Numbered from the stretch's first letter, positions 27,149 through 36,299 are shown. The stretch is DNA of 64,000 nucleotides from Bacillus sp. FJAT-25509 (GCF_001420605.1 NZ_LJIZ01000019.1:62001-126000); one strand, 5' to 3'. The notes: generated by a model from the sequence alone, not told the origin. Program-made: numbers and translations.

Positions 27149-27610
27149 ATGGAAGAGACGATTAAACAAAATAGCTTCACTCATAGGGAGCTTGCTGCTT
27201 CATGTTTTAATAAAGTCTGGGATCTACTTGAATTAGAAAATAGATCTGAAAGTGAATCAGAAGAAATGGTTCATTTATGTCATAGCTCTTTTTGGCATTG
27301 GACAAAGGTTGAGAGCCATACACCAAGAAACATTTCGATTGGATATTGGCAATTATCACGAGTGTATGCTGTTATAGGGCAAGGAGAAATGGCTTTAGAT
27401 TACGCAAAAAAATGTGTCAAAGTTAGTTTAGAAAATGAAGTTGAGCCGTTCTACATAGCATATGCATATGAAGCTTTATCAAGAGCTTATGCAAAACTAA
27501 ATCAGTCTCCAGAAAGCTTAGCTGCTAAAGCTAAAGCATATGAATATGTAAATGATGTAAAGTTTGAAGAAAGTAAAGAGTTGTTGCTGAAAGATTTGGA
27601 TACAATTTAA
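27149..27610 (+). CDS. TPR-like helical-repeat protein
   Basis: A 153-residue soluble protein. Residues about 65-135 contain two TPR-like units (YWQLSRVYAVIGQGEMALDYAKK and AYEALSRAYAKLNQSPESLAA), each with the expected Ala/Gly/Tyr spacing. TPR proteins mediate protein or peptide binding. GGAGGAG precedes the ATG. It follows a small exported protein gene, an arrangement reminiscent of peptide/receptor pairs, but no effector domain is present. Confidence 0.7.
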   Translation: MEETIKQNSFTHRELAASCFNKVWDLLELENRSESESEEMVHLCHSSFWHWTKVESHTPRNISIGYWQLSRVYAVIGQGEMALDYAKKCVKVSLENEVEPFYIAYAYEALSRAYAKLNQSPESLAAKAKAYEYVNDVKFEESKELLLKDLDTI

Positions 27611-27667
27611 TCCGTTTTGTTTTAGTAATTAGGCTAATTGATTTGGGAAGAATCTACAGATGACTTA

Positions 27668-27713
27668 AAAAGGAGGTCTCAAAGTCAGAGTACTTTTGAG
27701 ACCCCCTTTTTTG
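27668..27713 (+). terminator. Intrinsic terminator of TPR gene
   Basis: AAGGAGGTCTCAAA pairs with TTTGAGACCCCCTT (one mismatch) and is followed by T6. Confidence 0.85.
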
Positions 27714-27766
27714 TATTAATTTTTTAAAAAGATTTACGAAAAGCGAACAAAAATGAAGATTATACA

Positions 27767-27801
27767 TAAAAAAACCACAAGGAAAATTAATCACCTAGTG
27801 G
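27767..27801 (-). terminator. Intrinsic terminator of NTF2-like gene
   Basis: On the minus strand CCACTAGG pairs with CCTTGTGG (one mismatch) and T7 follows. Confidence 0.7.
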
Positions 27802-27844
27802 ATTTCTTCATTGATCACGGTCTTTATTGAGAACATATTTTTAT

Positions 27845-28342
27845 TTAGATAACATTTAAATCATAAATACTTGAAATGACCCATTTATTTTTTAATTTAA
27901 CAAGATCCAATGTTACATTACATATATTTCTACCGTTTTTATAATTTCCATCAGGTTTTATCCCGTCAACAAATGTTATTTCGTATTTTATATGTACGGT
28001 AGCTTTATGATCTTTCTTTTTTAAATGGATGACAGATAAATTATCACCGATGAATTTTGCATCAATTACGTTAGACATGATCTTAGTAAAGTAGTAAGAA
28101 TGATTGCTGATTTTTAATGAATCTACTACAACAGAGTTATAAATCTCAACATCTTTCCACTTTAAAGCTGTAATATAGTTTCTTACAGAGTTTTGAACAT
28201 TTTGTTCAATTATTAATTCTGTAGACGCTTCATCGTCCAATCTCTTCTGTTTTTCTTTTTCAATCGATAGTTTTAATGTTAATATAATAATGACAATTAT
28301 TCCAAAAATTACCAAATATAAGGTGAGTGGTTTTTTAGTCAT
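27845..28342 (-). CDS. Membrane-anchored protein with NTF2-like extracytoplasmic domain
   Basis: A 165-residue protein with an N-terminal helix (about residues 8-24) and an external domain whose pattern (ENVQNSVRNYITALKWKDVEIY at the start, LKNKWVISSIYDL at the end) resembles NTF2-like/DUF-type cone folds found on Bacillus surface proteins. Function unknown. It is a single-gene unit between terminators. Confidence 0.6.
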   Translation of the reverse strand: MTKKPLTLYLVIFGIIVIIILTLKLSIEKEKQKRLDDEASTELIIEQNVQNSVRNYITALKWKDVEIYNSVVVDSLKISNHSYYFTKIMSNVIDAKFIGDNLSVIHLKKKDHKATVHIKYEITFVDGIKPDGNYKNGRNICNVTLDLVKLKNKWVISSIYDLNVI

Positions 28343-28450
28343 ATGGGACCTCTACAAGTATTAATTAATTTGGAAGATTACTAGCTTGAATTTTATAAAA
28401 CTATATTTAAATTATTTATTGAGATAAAAATGGCTTTAATCAAAAAAATC

Positions 28451-28475
28451 GCAAGATGTAATGATTACATCTTGC
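28451..28475. repeat. Perfect 12-1-12 palindrome
   Basis: GCAAGATGTAAT and ATTACATCTTGC flank one base. On the minus strand a GATTTTTTTG tract follows, so it could terminate a minus transcript, although no minus-strand gene lies upstream of it. The rest of the 28343-28769 interval holds only an inverted repeat ATACTAA/TTAGTAT (28513-28541) of unknown role. Confidence 0.5.
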
Positions 28476-28769
28476 TTTAAAACTGGTTATTAAATGGGGG
28501 TGCATTTAAATAATACTAATGAAGTTATTAGTCGTTAGTATCGTTTAACTGCTTGTACTAAAATCATACCATTCAGTTTGATTTTTTTGTATTGGGAAAA
28601 TTTTTTGAATATAATTTGTCTGAAAAAAATCGAAAAAGTATATTAATGTGTCGGAAAATCTAATAGAATTTAATTATTAAGAGAAGATTAAAAATATTAA
28701 TATAGGAAATTATTAGTTACTAGTCATATATATATCTATTTTAAATAAAGGTGAACAGGAGATATTATT

Positions 28770-30020
28770 ATGGATTATGGCATGATGATCTTTCATCATC
28801 GAAAAAAATTAGGATGGACCCAGGAGAAATTATGTGAAGGAATATGTTCTGTTTCGCATTTAAGTAAAATTGAAAACGGTACAAAAGAGGCTGGTATAGA
28901 AACGATTGAATTGCTTTTAAAGAGAATGCAAGTTGAAATAGATGAAAATAATAATATAGATGAGGTGACTGGTCAACTTAAACGATTATGGAACTCGATT
29001 GAACGAGCTGACTATGATTCTAGTAAAATGGTGTTTGAAGAATTGATTGGTAAAGAGGAAAGTATAAATTATACTAATATATCAAATGACTTTTGTATTA
29101 CAATTTGGAGATATTATATTTTTATTGAAGATCTTAAAATGGCAAAGAAAAAATGGAAACAACTTGAGGCAAAAAAGAAGAAATTTTCCCAATATGAAAC
29201 GATAAAATATTTGTTTACACTATCAATATATTACATAAAAGAAAAAAGATATAATGACTCTCTTCTAATAATGGATGAGGTACAAGAAATTACACCAAAC
29301 CTTGAGATCGATTTCCAGGAATATTGCTTCTATAGAGCTTTAGTATATAGCTTTATAAATCAGACTTCCTTATCTATGTATTTTTGTAATAAAGCAATTC
29401 CTATTTTTTTACAAAATAATAATATTAAGCGGATTCTTGATGCAAAAATGTTACTTTCACTTCAATTAATAAAGAGCAAGTTTTTAGATCGAGCCGAGCA
29501 ATTTCTAATTGAAATACTAGATTCTTCTGTCATATTAAGTGATAAAACAATACATATGAGTGCTTTACATAATTTAGGCTATTTATATTACCATTCAAAT
29601 CAACATAAAAAGGCAATAAAGTATTATCAAGACTATTTATCTAATATACAGGAGGATACTGAAGAGTATTTTTTAGTCATATCAAATATAGCGAATAATA
29701 TGATGATCATTAATGATTACGAGACTGCTACTAAGTTGTTATGTAAGAATCTCTCCAAAATAAAGGATAAAAATAGTGCATCCTATATTCGAATGAAGGT
29801 TTTATTACTAGAGGCAAAAAAGGACGAGGCAAATTTAGTGACATATTTACGTGAAGTTGGCCTGCCATTATGGGTTCAAACCAATGATCATGAAAAATTA
29901 ATCAAATACTATGATGTTGTTACAGATTACTATGAAAAACACGAATCATTAGAAAAACAAAACATGTTATATAAAGAATACAATAGCACTCTATTAAAAA
30001 TTATCGAAAGCAGGAAATAA
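28770..30020 (+). CDS. RRNPP-type quorum-sensing regulator (XRE HTH plus TPR domain)
   Basis: A 416-residue protein with an N-terminal XRE/Cro-type HTH (residues 5-60: FHHRKKLGWTQEKLCEGI, then SVSHLSKIENG) and about seven TPR-like helical repeats from residue 70 to the end, for example MSALHNLGYLYYHSNQHKKAI and FLVISNIANNMMIINDYETA. This is the architecture and size of NprR/PlcR/AimR-type receptors that bind a re-imported peptide. One base after its stop starts a gene for a small exported protein, the usual place of the cognate propeptide. Target genes are unknown. Confidence 0.82.
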   Translation: MDYGMMIFHHRKKLGWTQEKLCEGICSVSHLSKIENGTKEAGIETIELLLKRMQVEIDENNNIDEVTGQLKRLWNSIERADYDSSKMVFEELIGKEESINYTNISNDFCITIWRYYIFIEDLKMAKKKWKQLEAKKKKFSQYETIKYLFTLSIYYIKEKRYNDSLLIMDEVQEITPNLEIDFQEYCFYRALVYSFINQTSLSMYFCNKAIPIFLQNNNIKRILDAKMLLSLQLIKSKFLDRAEQFLIEILDSSVILSDKTIHMSALHNLGYLYYHSNQHKKAIKYYQDYLSNIQEDTEEYFLVISNIANNMMIINDYETATKLLCKNLSKIKDKNSASYIRMKVLLLEAKKDEANLVTYLREVGLPLWVQTNDHEKLIKYYDVVTDYYEKHESLEKQNMLYKEYNSTLLKIIESRK

Positions 30021-30021
30021 C

Positions 30022-30285
30022 ATGATGAAAAGATTATCCAACATTATAACCATATTGTGTTTGTTCACTGTACTATCTATTAATTATGGTCCTAATTTAG
30101 TTTCTGATGGTTCGCAGACCTCAATTGTTTCAGATAATCCAGGAACACAATTTTATTCTAATGATATTGATCAAAGTGAGTCTACAGATAAAGGGTTTCA
30201 ACCATATGATCGAACAAATCGTTCTTATGTAGATGAGCCAATTCATCCTAAAGTTGAAAGACAATTATTTATAAGAACTAAATAA
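30022..30285 (+). CDS. Small exported propeptide, probable signalling peptide of the RRNPP receptor
   Basis: An 87-residue protein with a short basic N-terminus (MMKRL), a hydrophobic segment (residues 7-20) and a hydrophilic tail, as expected for a secreted propeptide. The segments LVSDGSQT and IVSDNPGT (about residues 26-43) form an imperfect repeat and are candidate mature peptides. It starts one base after the receptor gene stop, with AGGAAA inside the receptor end, so the two are translationally coupled. The propeptide role is inferred from layout; the mature sequence is not known. Confidence 0.6.
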   Translation: MMKRLSNIITILCLFTVLSINYGPNLVSDGSQTSIVSDNPGTQFYSNDIDQSESTDKGFQPYDRTNRSYVDEPIHPKVERQLFIRTK

Positions 30286-30296
30286 AACCATTAATA

Positions 30297-30327
30297 AGTA
30301 TCATACATTTAGTGTGGTACTTTTTTA
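30297..30327 (+). terminator. Intrinsic terminator of receptor/propeptide unit
   Basis: AGTATCATAC pairs with GTGTGGTACT through G-T pairs around a 5-nt loop, followed by T6. Confidence 0.7.
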
Positions 30328-30346
30328 ATTAGGAAGGAGGGAAGCT

Positions 30347-30916
30347 ATGTCTCTTGAACAATGCTATAAAATTTATAAACAAATGAAGGATTTTAATAAA
30401 GGTTGGTATATAGCTGGTGGGTGGGCGATTGACCTTTACTTAGAAAAACAAACGAGAAATCATCATGATATTGAAATCGCCATTGCGCGTAATGATCAAC
30501 TATATCTTAAAGAGTATTTACATAATTGGACGTTTAATAAAGTCATTAAAGGGAAATTATCATTTTGGGAGAATGAATATTTAGAACTGCCTATTCATGA
30601 AATACATGGTAAAAATGATAAAACAAACGATGAATTAGAAGTTCTATTAAATGAAATCGAGTTCAATGATTGGAAGTTTAGAAGAGATGAATCGATTACT
30701 TGTAAGCTTGACTCATTTTATCGTGTTACAAATAAAGGTATTCCTTACTTGAGTCCAGAAATAGTGCTTTTATATAAAGTTAGAAATACAAGAGAAAAGG
30801 ATCATCAGGACTTTAAAAACGTGAAAGATTATTTGTCCTTTTACAAAAAAGCATGGTTACGTGAAGCAATCATGATCCATCATCCTAATCATGAATGGCT
30901 TGAAGATTTAATATAA
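30347..30916 (+). CDS. Nucleotidyltransferase-fold protein, ANT(2'')-like
   Basis: A 189-residue protein with the minimal nucleotidyltransferase motif AGGWAIDLYL (residues 24-33) followed by HHDIEIAIAR, the position of the two metal-binding acidic residues in aminoglycoside and lincosamide adenylyltransferases. The later RNTREKDHQDFKNV segment is also typical. It may adenylylate a small molecule; an antibiotic target is not shown. A GGAAGGAGGGAAG site precedes the ATG, and a GNAT gene follows 23 bp after it. Confidence 0.78.
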   Translation: MSLEQCYKIYKQMKDFNKGWYIAGGWAIDLYLEKQTRNHHDIEIAIARNDQLYLKEYLHNWTFNKVIKGKLSFWENEYLELPIHEIHGKNDKTNDELEVLLNEIEFNDWKFRRDESITCKLDSFYRVTNKGIPYLSPEIVLLYKVRNTREKDHQDFKNVKDYLSFYKKAWLREAIMIHHPNHEWLEDLI

Positions 30917-30939
30917 AAAAGTTGTAGGAGTGAGCATAG

Positions 30940-31443
30940 ATGGAAGTATTGATTAGACCAGTAGAAATAAATGATGCCAAGGCACTTCATCGTATATGCA
31001 CCCAAGAAAATGTTTTTCCTTATATGATATTTTTGCCTAGTATGCGAGTAGACATGATGGAAAATCGAATTAGAAACTTACAAGCAAACGAATTTGAATT
31101 TGTCGCAGAATGTAATGGAGATGTAGTAGGGTTAGTTGGTTTAGCGCAAAGAACTGGTCGCAGGTCTCATGTAGGAGATTTATTTATCGCGACTGATGGT
31201 AATCATCATAATAAAGGAATTGGAAAAGCTTTGCTTACGAAAGTATTAGATTTGGCAGATCATTGGCTAATGCTAGAAAGAGTAGAACTAGGAGTATTAG
31301 AAACAAACCCTAGGGCACAGGCGTTATATGAAAAGTTTGGGTTTAGAGTTGAAGGTGTCAAAAGAGGGAATATAAAAGCGAATGGCCGATTGGTTGATGA
31401 AATTATGATGTGTCGATTTAGGCCAGATGGTCTGATTCAATAA
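30940..31443 (+). CDS. GNAT family N-acetyltransferase
   Basis: A 167-residue GNAT enzyme. Motif A is HNKGIGKALLTKVLDLA near residue 86, with the acetyl-CoA pyrophosphate loop, and motif B is NPRAQALYEKFGFRVEGVKRG near residue 123. The pattern is closest to YhhY/SpeG-like members. Substrate unknown. It shares a short operon with the nucleotidyltransferase gene. Confidence 0.88.
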   Translation: MEVLIRPVEINDAKALHRICTQENVFPYMIFLPSMRVDMMENRIRNLQANEFEFVAECNGDVVGLVGLAQRTGRRSHVGDLFIATDGNHHNKGIGKALLTKVLDLADHWLMLERVELGVLETNPRAQALYEKFGFRVEGVKRGNIKANGRLVDEIMMCRFRPDGLIQ

Positions 31444-31574
31444 TAATAGTTAGTAATCATGTTGTGTTTGGGCAAGTTGAACGGAGCTTATACAAAACCT
31501 ATGGTGTGAACTAATTCATTAGATAAATAATTAAAACTAAGTATAACAGAAAAATATTTGTTAGTTTAAGATCG

Positions 31575-31606
31575 GACCGGGCAGTGATTGCCCGGTCTTT
31601 ACTTTT
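31575..31606 (+). terminator. Intrinsic terminator
   Basis: GACCGGGCA (31575-31583) and TGCCCGGTC (31589-31597) form a GC-rich perfect stem followed by TTTACTTTT. Confidence 0.8.
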
Positions 31607-31613
31607 AAGTAGT

Positions 31614-33056
31614 TTAGTATAGATTATTAATCTCATATGCAGCCCGTATTCCAGATTCAATAGCACCTTGTATCCAGGCGTGGGAACGAGAAGTATGCTC
31701 CCCTGCAAAGTGTAACCTTCCTTCAGGACTACTTATATAAGAATTTAGTTCTTCCTCTTGCCCAGGTTCAAAAAATGTAAAGGCACCAATAGAAAATGGA
31801 TTCTGGCTCCAGTTAAAGGACGTTCCAGTTACATATTCAGAATAAACTTGGTTGCCCCAAATCTTAGACAAGTCCCGTAAAGCATAATGAATACGCTCTT
31901 CTTCAGTTAAGGCACTCAATGTTAGCGCCTCATCTGCCCACGTATAGCTTGCCTTGACAACAGCTGGTCCTGTGGTACCAATTCCAGTACTAGGATAGAG
32001 TGAAAGTCTGGTAGGTAAATCGGTTGTGGACATACCACCGAATTGACCATATTTCTCCCAAAATCTACTTTTAAATTCAATTCCAATTTTCGTTGCAGAC
32101 ATGTAGTTTATTTCGCGAATTGCTTTTCGTTTGTAATAAGAAATCGAATGGAAAGGTTCAATTTCCACAAATCTTAAAAGTGAAAATGGGATAGCTATGA
32201 TGGCAAGATCTGCGTTTATAGTGTATTGGTTTGAGGTTTTATTGTCAGTTGTTTGGATTGTTAGTGAATTACCATTTTGAATAATTTTCGTCAGTTTTTG
32301 ATTTAATAGAATATTATCCTTTAATTGAGGAAGAAACGCTTTTGGTAATAGATCCATTCCTCCTGTTATTTCATAAAATTTCGTTGCTGTTTTAAAAGTG
32401 ACCTGTTCCCTTAAAACTTCTAAAAAGGACATTCCCATAAATGCTTCAAAATCAAGGAGCACACCGATCATATCAACTGCACCAACTGAAAAGTACGAAT
32501 TTAAAAAAGAACCAAATGAAATATTACCATAATTTTTTTCGACTATTTCCCAATTAGTTAATGGATTTTGATTAATAAAATTGATAAATGGCTGTAATGC
32601 TTGATCTAATAACACATCTGAAGTTTTTCCTTTTTCGTTTGGTGCTACTGGATAATTTAATATGTCGGGATTGCTTTTATAGTTAGCTTGATTCGTTTTT
32701 ATTCCATTTGCATAAATGATATCGTTTGGCGTTTCATTAATAAACTCATTTACTGGCAAATGGAATTTTCTAATATACTCTAAAGTTAAATGATGGACAT
32801 TTGGGATTCGTAATGGACCAGCATTTAAATAAAGCCCATCACTAAATGGCTCACGCAAAGTATAAGCACGACCTCCAATTCGATCATTTGCCTCGATCAT
32901 TGTGACATGATGTCCTGCATCCTTTAATAATGAAGCCGCGGTCAAACCGGCCATTCCAGCGCCTGCAATAACTACTTTTTTTGAGAATTGAGTTTTTCTA
33001 AGGCCGTTTCGAATGATTGAAATCATTTGTTCAGTTGTTAGTGGAGAACTTGTCAT
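31614..33056 (-). CDS. Flavin monoamine oxidase / L-amino-acid-oxidase-like
   Basis: A 480-residue FAD enzyme of the amine oxidase family. The dinucleotide-binding motif AGAGMAGLTAA is at residues 31-41, followed by the GG-doublet segment IGGRAYTLREPF near residue 61 and the C-terminal FAD contact GRLHFAGEHTSRSHAWIQGAIESG. It oxidises an amine or amino acid to the imine with peroxide release. No signal peptide is present. GGAGGAG precedes the ATG. Substrate not inferable. Confidence 0.88.
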   Translation of the reverse strand: MTSSPLTTEQMISIIRNGLRKTQFSKKVVIAGAGMAGLTAASLLKDAGHHVTMIEANDRIGGRAYTLREPFSDGLYLNAGPLRIPNVHHLTLEYIRKFHLPVNEFINETPNDIIYANGIKTNQANYKSNPDILNYPVAPNEKGKTSDVLLDQALQPFINFINQNPLTNWEIVEKNYGNISFGSFLNSYFSVGAVDMIGVLLDFEAFMGMSFLEVLREQVTFKTATKFYEITGGMDLLPKAFLPQLKDNILLNQKLTKIIQNGNSLTIQTTDNKTSNQYTINADLAIIAIPFSLLRFVEIEPFHSISYYKRKAIREINYMSATKIGIEFKSRFWEKYGQFGGMSTTDLPTRLSLYPSTGIGTTGPAVVKASYTWADEALTLSALTEEERIHYALRDLSKIWGNQVYSEYVTGTSFNWSQNPFSIGAFTFFEPGQEEELNSYISSPEGRLHFAGEHTSRSHAWIQGAIESGIRAAYEINNLY

Positions 33057-33189
33057 AGATTCTCCTCCTTTACATTTCCTTCATTTCATTTTATTCACAT
33101 AGAAGAAATCGTATGTAATTGATTTGAATTTGAAGTAATAGCTAGTTTCAGTTGGTATTATTAATCTTTTTTTAAAAAATTAAAGGAGA

Positions 33190-33321
33190 ATTCTGTCAAA
33201 AAATCTAATAGTTATTATTGGATATCTCGTCCTTAATTTACTTTCATACTTTGGTCGTAGACGGATTGATACTGCAGGATGTTATCTAGATTTTTTAATT
33301 TCCATAAAATGTGATTATTAG
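33190..33321 (+). CDS. Possible 43-residue membrane peptide with ATT or CTG start
   Basis: An open frame follows AAAGGAG at a near-normal distance but has no ATG, GTG or TTG start; ATT at 33190 or CTG at 33193 would have to be used. The product would have a hydrophobic N-terminal half (LIVIIGYLVLNLLSYF) followed by GRRRIDTAG. It may instead be a decayed gene. Not recognised. Confidence 0.25.
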   Translation: MLSKNLIVIIGYLVLNLLSYFGRRRIDTAGCYLDFLISIKCDY

Positions 33322-33346
33322 AAGTTTTTAATTGGAGGTTAAAAAA

Positions 33347-34066
33347 ATGAAAAAATTATTTATTTCTGCTTTATTAATGATTTCCTCGGTATTCGTTCTT
33401 ACTAGTTGTTCAATTTTTAACAATGAAAAGGTAAAAGAAGAAACTGTTTCTATTCATAAAGATCGAGCTAAAAAATTGGATGTCAGTTTAGATTTAGGTG
33501 CAGGAGTAATGAACGTTTCAAAAGGTACAAAAAATTGGGTAGATGGAACGATCGAATATAACAATAAATATTTGACTCCAGATGTATCATATAAGCTTAA
33601 AGACTCCACAGGAGAAGTAAGTATTGATCAATCTAAAAAGCATTTTCCAAAAGTGAAAATTGGTAAATTAAAGAATGAATGGAATTTGAAGCTTTCGAAT
33701 AAACTTCCGATTGATTTAGATGTTAATACAGGCGCAGCAAAAACTAATCTTGATTTACGTGGCCTGAATTTAGATGAATTGGATATTGAGTCTGGTGTCG
33801 GAGAGCTTAATGTAAATTTAGGTGGAAACTGGAATAAAAGTTTCGAAGCAAATATTGAAACTGGGGTTGGGAAAACGACCATCGTGCTACCTTCCGATGT
33901 GGGTGTAAAAATCAATTTAAGTAAGGGAATTGGCAAGGCAAATGTAATCGATTTAATTTCGAAAGGTAACGGTGTTTATGTTAATGAAGCGTACGAAAAC
34001 GCTAATGTTAAAATAACAATAAATATGGATTTAGGTGTAGGAGAGGTAAACTTTAAATTAGATTAA
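33347..34066 (+). CDS. Lipoprotein with LiaF/toast-rack-like beta-helix domain
   Basis: A 239-residue lipoprotein with lipobox LTSC, lipidated Cys21. The exported part has repeated short segments (DLGAGVMNVSKG, NTGAAKTNLDLRG, ESGVGELNVNLGG, ETGVGKTTIVLP, SKGIGKANV, DLGVGEVNFKLD) with the G(A/V)G period of a DUF2154/LiaF-like beta solenoid. Such domains take part in envelope-stress sensing. I chose the ATG at 33347, since TTGGAGG directly upstream is the ribosome binding site. Confidence 0.75.
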   Translation: MKKLFISALLMISSVFVLTSCSIFNNEKVKEETVSIHKDRAKKLDVSLDLGAGVMNVSKGTKNWVDGTIEYNNKYLTPDVSYKLKDSTGEVSIDQSKKHFPKVKIGKLKNEWNLKLSNKLPIDLDVNTGAAKTNLDLRGLNLDELDIESGVGELNVNLGGNWNKSFEANIETGVGKTTIVLPSDVGVKINLSKGIGKANVIDLISKGNGVYVNEAYENANVKITINMDLGVGEVNFKLD

Positions 34067-34133
34067 TATAAAATCAATTTAAAAGTTATAGAAAAAAAGT
34101 TTCATGAAATTTTTATCTCTAAGGAGGGATTCA

Positions 34134-34979
34134 ATGCTAAAAGATGCAGTTGAATCAGTTATTGATTGTATGGCATCAGGTAAGGGGATGTCTGATATAC
34201 AAAGAATTCAAACAGAACATCGTTTTAAATTAGTTGAGTTTTGGAATATAGAAGAAGGAAGTAAAGTATTAGAAATAGGTTGTGGTCAAGGAGATACGAC
34301 TGCCGTTTTAGCATATACAGTCGGGGAAAATGGATTTGTTCATGGAATCGATATTGGCCCACCAACATACGGCAGTCCAATTTCATTAGGAGATTCCGCA
34401 GACTTCCTATTACATTCCAATTTAGGTAAACAATTAAAGATGGAGTTTGAAATTGACATATTATCACCAACTGTTAATTTTCATGAAAATGAGTTTGATT
34501 ATATTGTTATGTCTCACTGTTCATGGTACTTAAAATCACATGAAGAATTTATTGCAGTCTTAAAAAAGATTAAAAAATGGGGTAAAAAATTATGCTTTGC
34601 AGAATGGGATACAAGAATTAGCTCAATTGAGCAGTACCCGCATTTACTATCTATTTTAATTCAAGCTCAGTACGAGGCATTAAAACAAAATAGTGAATCA
34701 AACATTCGCACCCTTTTTAATCCAAATAATATTAAAAATATTTGTGAAGCTTCAGGCTGGAACATAATGAATGAAACATCTATATTCTCTCCAAAATTAC
34801 AGGATGCTAGATGGGAGATTAATAAGACTTTGGCAGATATCGATATTGAACTCAATAATATTGAGAATATGCCTAGTAAATTAAATGGACTAATTCGATC
34901 AGAAGTAAAAATGCTAGAAGAGTCTATTTCTTCCAATGAAATCAAACCTTTATCGATATTTGCATTTGTAGCGGAATAA
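34134..34979 (+). CDS. Class I SAM-dependent methyltransferase
   Basis: A 281-residue enzyme with SAM motif I VLEIGCGQGDTT (45-56), the GIDIG motif II, and YIVMSHCSWYL at motif IV. Substrate unknown. The ATG at 34134 is chosen because AAGGAGGGATTCA precedes it; an in-frame ATG 30 bases upstream would include that site. Confidence 0.85.
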   Translation: MLKDAVESVIDCMASGKGMSDIQRIQTEHRFKLVEFWNIEEGSKVLEIGCGQGDTTAVLAYTVGENGFVHGIDIGPPTYGSPISLGDSADFLLHSNLGKQLKMEFEIDILSPTVNFHENEFDYIVMSHCSWYLKSHEEFIAVLKKIKKWGKKLCFAEWDTRISSIEQYPHLLSILIQAQYEALKQNSESNIRTLFNPNNIKNICEASGWNIMNETSIFSPKLQDARWEINKTLADIDIELNNIENMPSKLNGLIRSEVKMLEESISSNEIKPLSIFAFVAE

Positions 34980-34985
34980 AACTTT

Positions 34986-35024
34986 TAAAAAAAAAGCATC
35001 TATTTTTACTAGATGCTTTTTTTA
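34986..35024. terminator. Bidirectional intrinsic terminator
   Basis: AAAAAGCATCTA and TAGATGCTTTTT form a perfect 12-bp stem around a 7-nt loop, between convergent genes. Confidence 0.9.
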
Positions 35025-35357
35025 CTATTGAGGATGATAATTTCTTTGATAAATATAAGGATAACTTGGGTAGTAATACGGATACAAGTAGATTGCTGAA
35101 ACTGAAGTAAGTGGTACAGTGATCTTTTTATAGATGCGGTATCTAGGGCTAAAAGTTTCTCGACCGCTTTGTCTTACTTCAAAATAACGCGATTCAGGTG
35201 CGGCGAGGTCTTCTGGGACAAGCAAGCTCGCACTATTCGTGTCGCTATCTAATAAAATACCCTCTAATAAAGCTCTTTCGTTGGTTTGAAAGACTACATG
35301 GCAGTACTTATATTTTTTACACTTATTTTGCATATTTCGAACATGTGGATGTTCCAT
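35025..35357 (-). CDS. Small protein with Tyr/Pro-rich tail, possible spore-coat-related
   Basis: A 110-residue soluble protein. The N-terminal half contains Cys and Lys residues (NKCKKYKYCHVVF) and a small beta domain (ALLEGILLDSD), and the C-terminus is tyrosine/proline rich (YLYPYYYPSYPYIYQ), a composition seen in Bacillus spore coat proteins. That link is by composition only. GGGAGGG precedes the ATG. Confidence 0.6.
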   Translation of the reverse strand: MEHPHVRNMQNKCKKYKYCHVVFQTNERALLEGILLDSDTNSASLLVPEDLAAPESRYFEVRQSGRETFSPRYRIYKKITVPLTSVSAIYLYPYYYPSYPYIYQRNYHPQ

Positions 35358-35609
35358 GAAATCCCTCCCATTTGTCCTCAGTACTTAATGTATGATTTCA
35401 GATAAAGTACTAGAATATTGTCCAAACTAATTAAATGATAAGAAAACGAAAAAAAGAGAACAAGATGTTTCAAAGATGTAAATTTTTTGTATTTACATAA
35501 AAAACGTTTAGTAATTCAGTAATGAGCCATCTATAATTTTTCCTAAGGAAAATATTAATAAAGTTTAGTTAAAGAGAAAAAACATAAATTATGAATTTAG
35601 GTGAGGTAA

Positions 35610-36299
35610 TTGCAAGGGAAAGTATTAATTGTAGATGATGAAAAAAGTATTGTAGATCCATTAACTTACGCATTTCGTAGAGAAGGTTTTATCGTAGAAA
35701 ACGCATTTAACGGAAAAGAAGCATTAGATAAGATTCCAGATTTTAATCCAGATATTTTAATATCGGATATTATGATGCCTGTAATGAACGGTTTGGACCT
35801 ATGTAAACAAATAGGAAATAAAGAAGGGCTTGGAATTATTTTACTTACAGCTAAGGATGATATTATTGATCGAGTTTTAGGATTAGAGTTTGGAGCGGAT
35901 GATTATATAACAAAACCATTTGATATTAGAGAATTACTTGCTAGAACTAGATCTTTACTCCGAAGATTAAAAAAACAATCAACTCCAGATGAAAAAAAGA
36001 GCATTTCAATTAATAAGCTACAAGTAATTCCTGCTCAAAGAAAAGTTACAGTTGATGGAACAAGTCTAGAATTAACTCCTAAAGAATTCGACCTTCTTGT
36101 TTTATTAATTTCAAATATGGATCGAATTTTTAGCAGAGACGAATTATTAGATTTAGTATGGGGAATGGAGTATATCGGTGGAACAAGAACGGTCGATATT
36201 CATATACAACGTTTACGTAAAAAGCTAGGTAATTCTTATCAACATTTAATTCAAACTGTTTTTGGAGTCGGATATAAGATATCTAGTGAAAATAAATGA
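35610..36299 (+). CDS. OmpR/PhoB-family response regulator
   Basis: A 229-residue regulator: receiver domain (1-118) with acidic pair Asp9-Asp10, phospho-acceptor Asp53 in ISDIMMP and Lys in ITKPFD, then a winged helix DNA-binding domain (about 130-226) ending VFGVGYKI. The start is TTG at 35610 with AGGTGA 5 bases upstream. It overlaps the kinase gene by 4 bp. Confidence 0.93.
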   Translation: MQGKVLIVDDEKSIVDPLTYAFRREGFIVENAFNGKEALDKIPDFNPDILISDIMMPVMNGLDLCKQIGNKEGLGIILLTAKDDIIDRVLGLEFGADDYITKPFDIRELLARTRSLLRRLKKQSTPDEKKSISINKLQVIPAQRKVTVDGTSLELTPKEFDLLVLLISNMDRIFSRDELLDLVWGMEYIGGTRTVDIHIQRLRKKLGNSYQHLIQTVFGVGYKISSENK

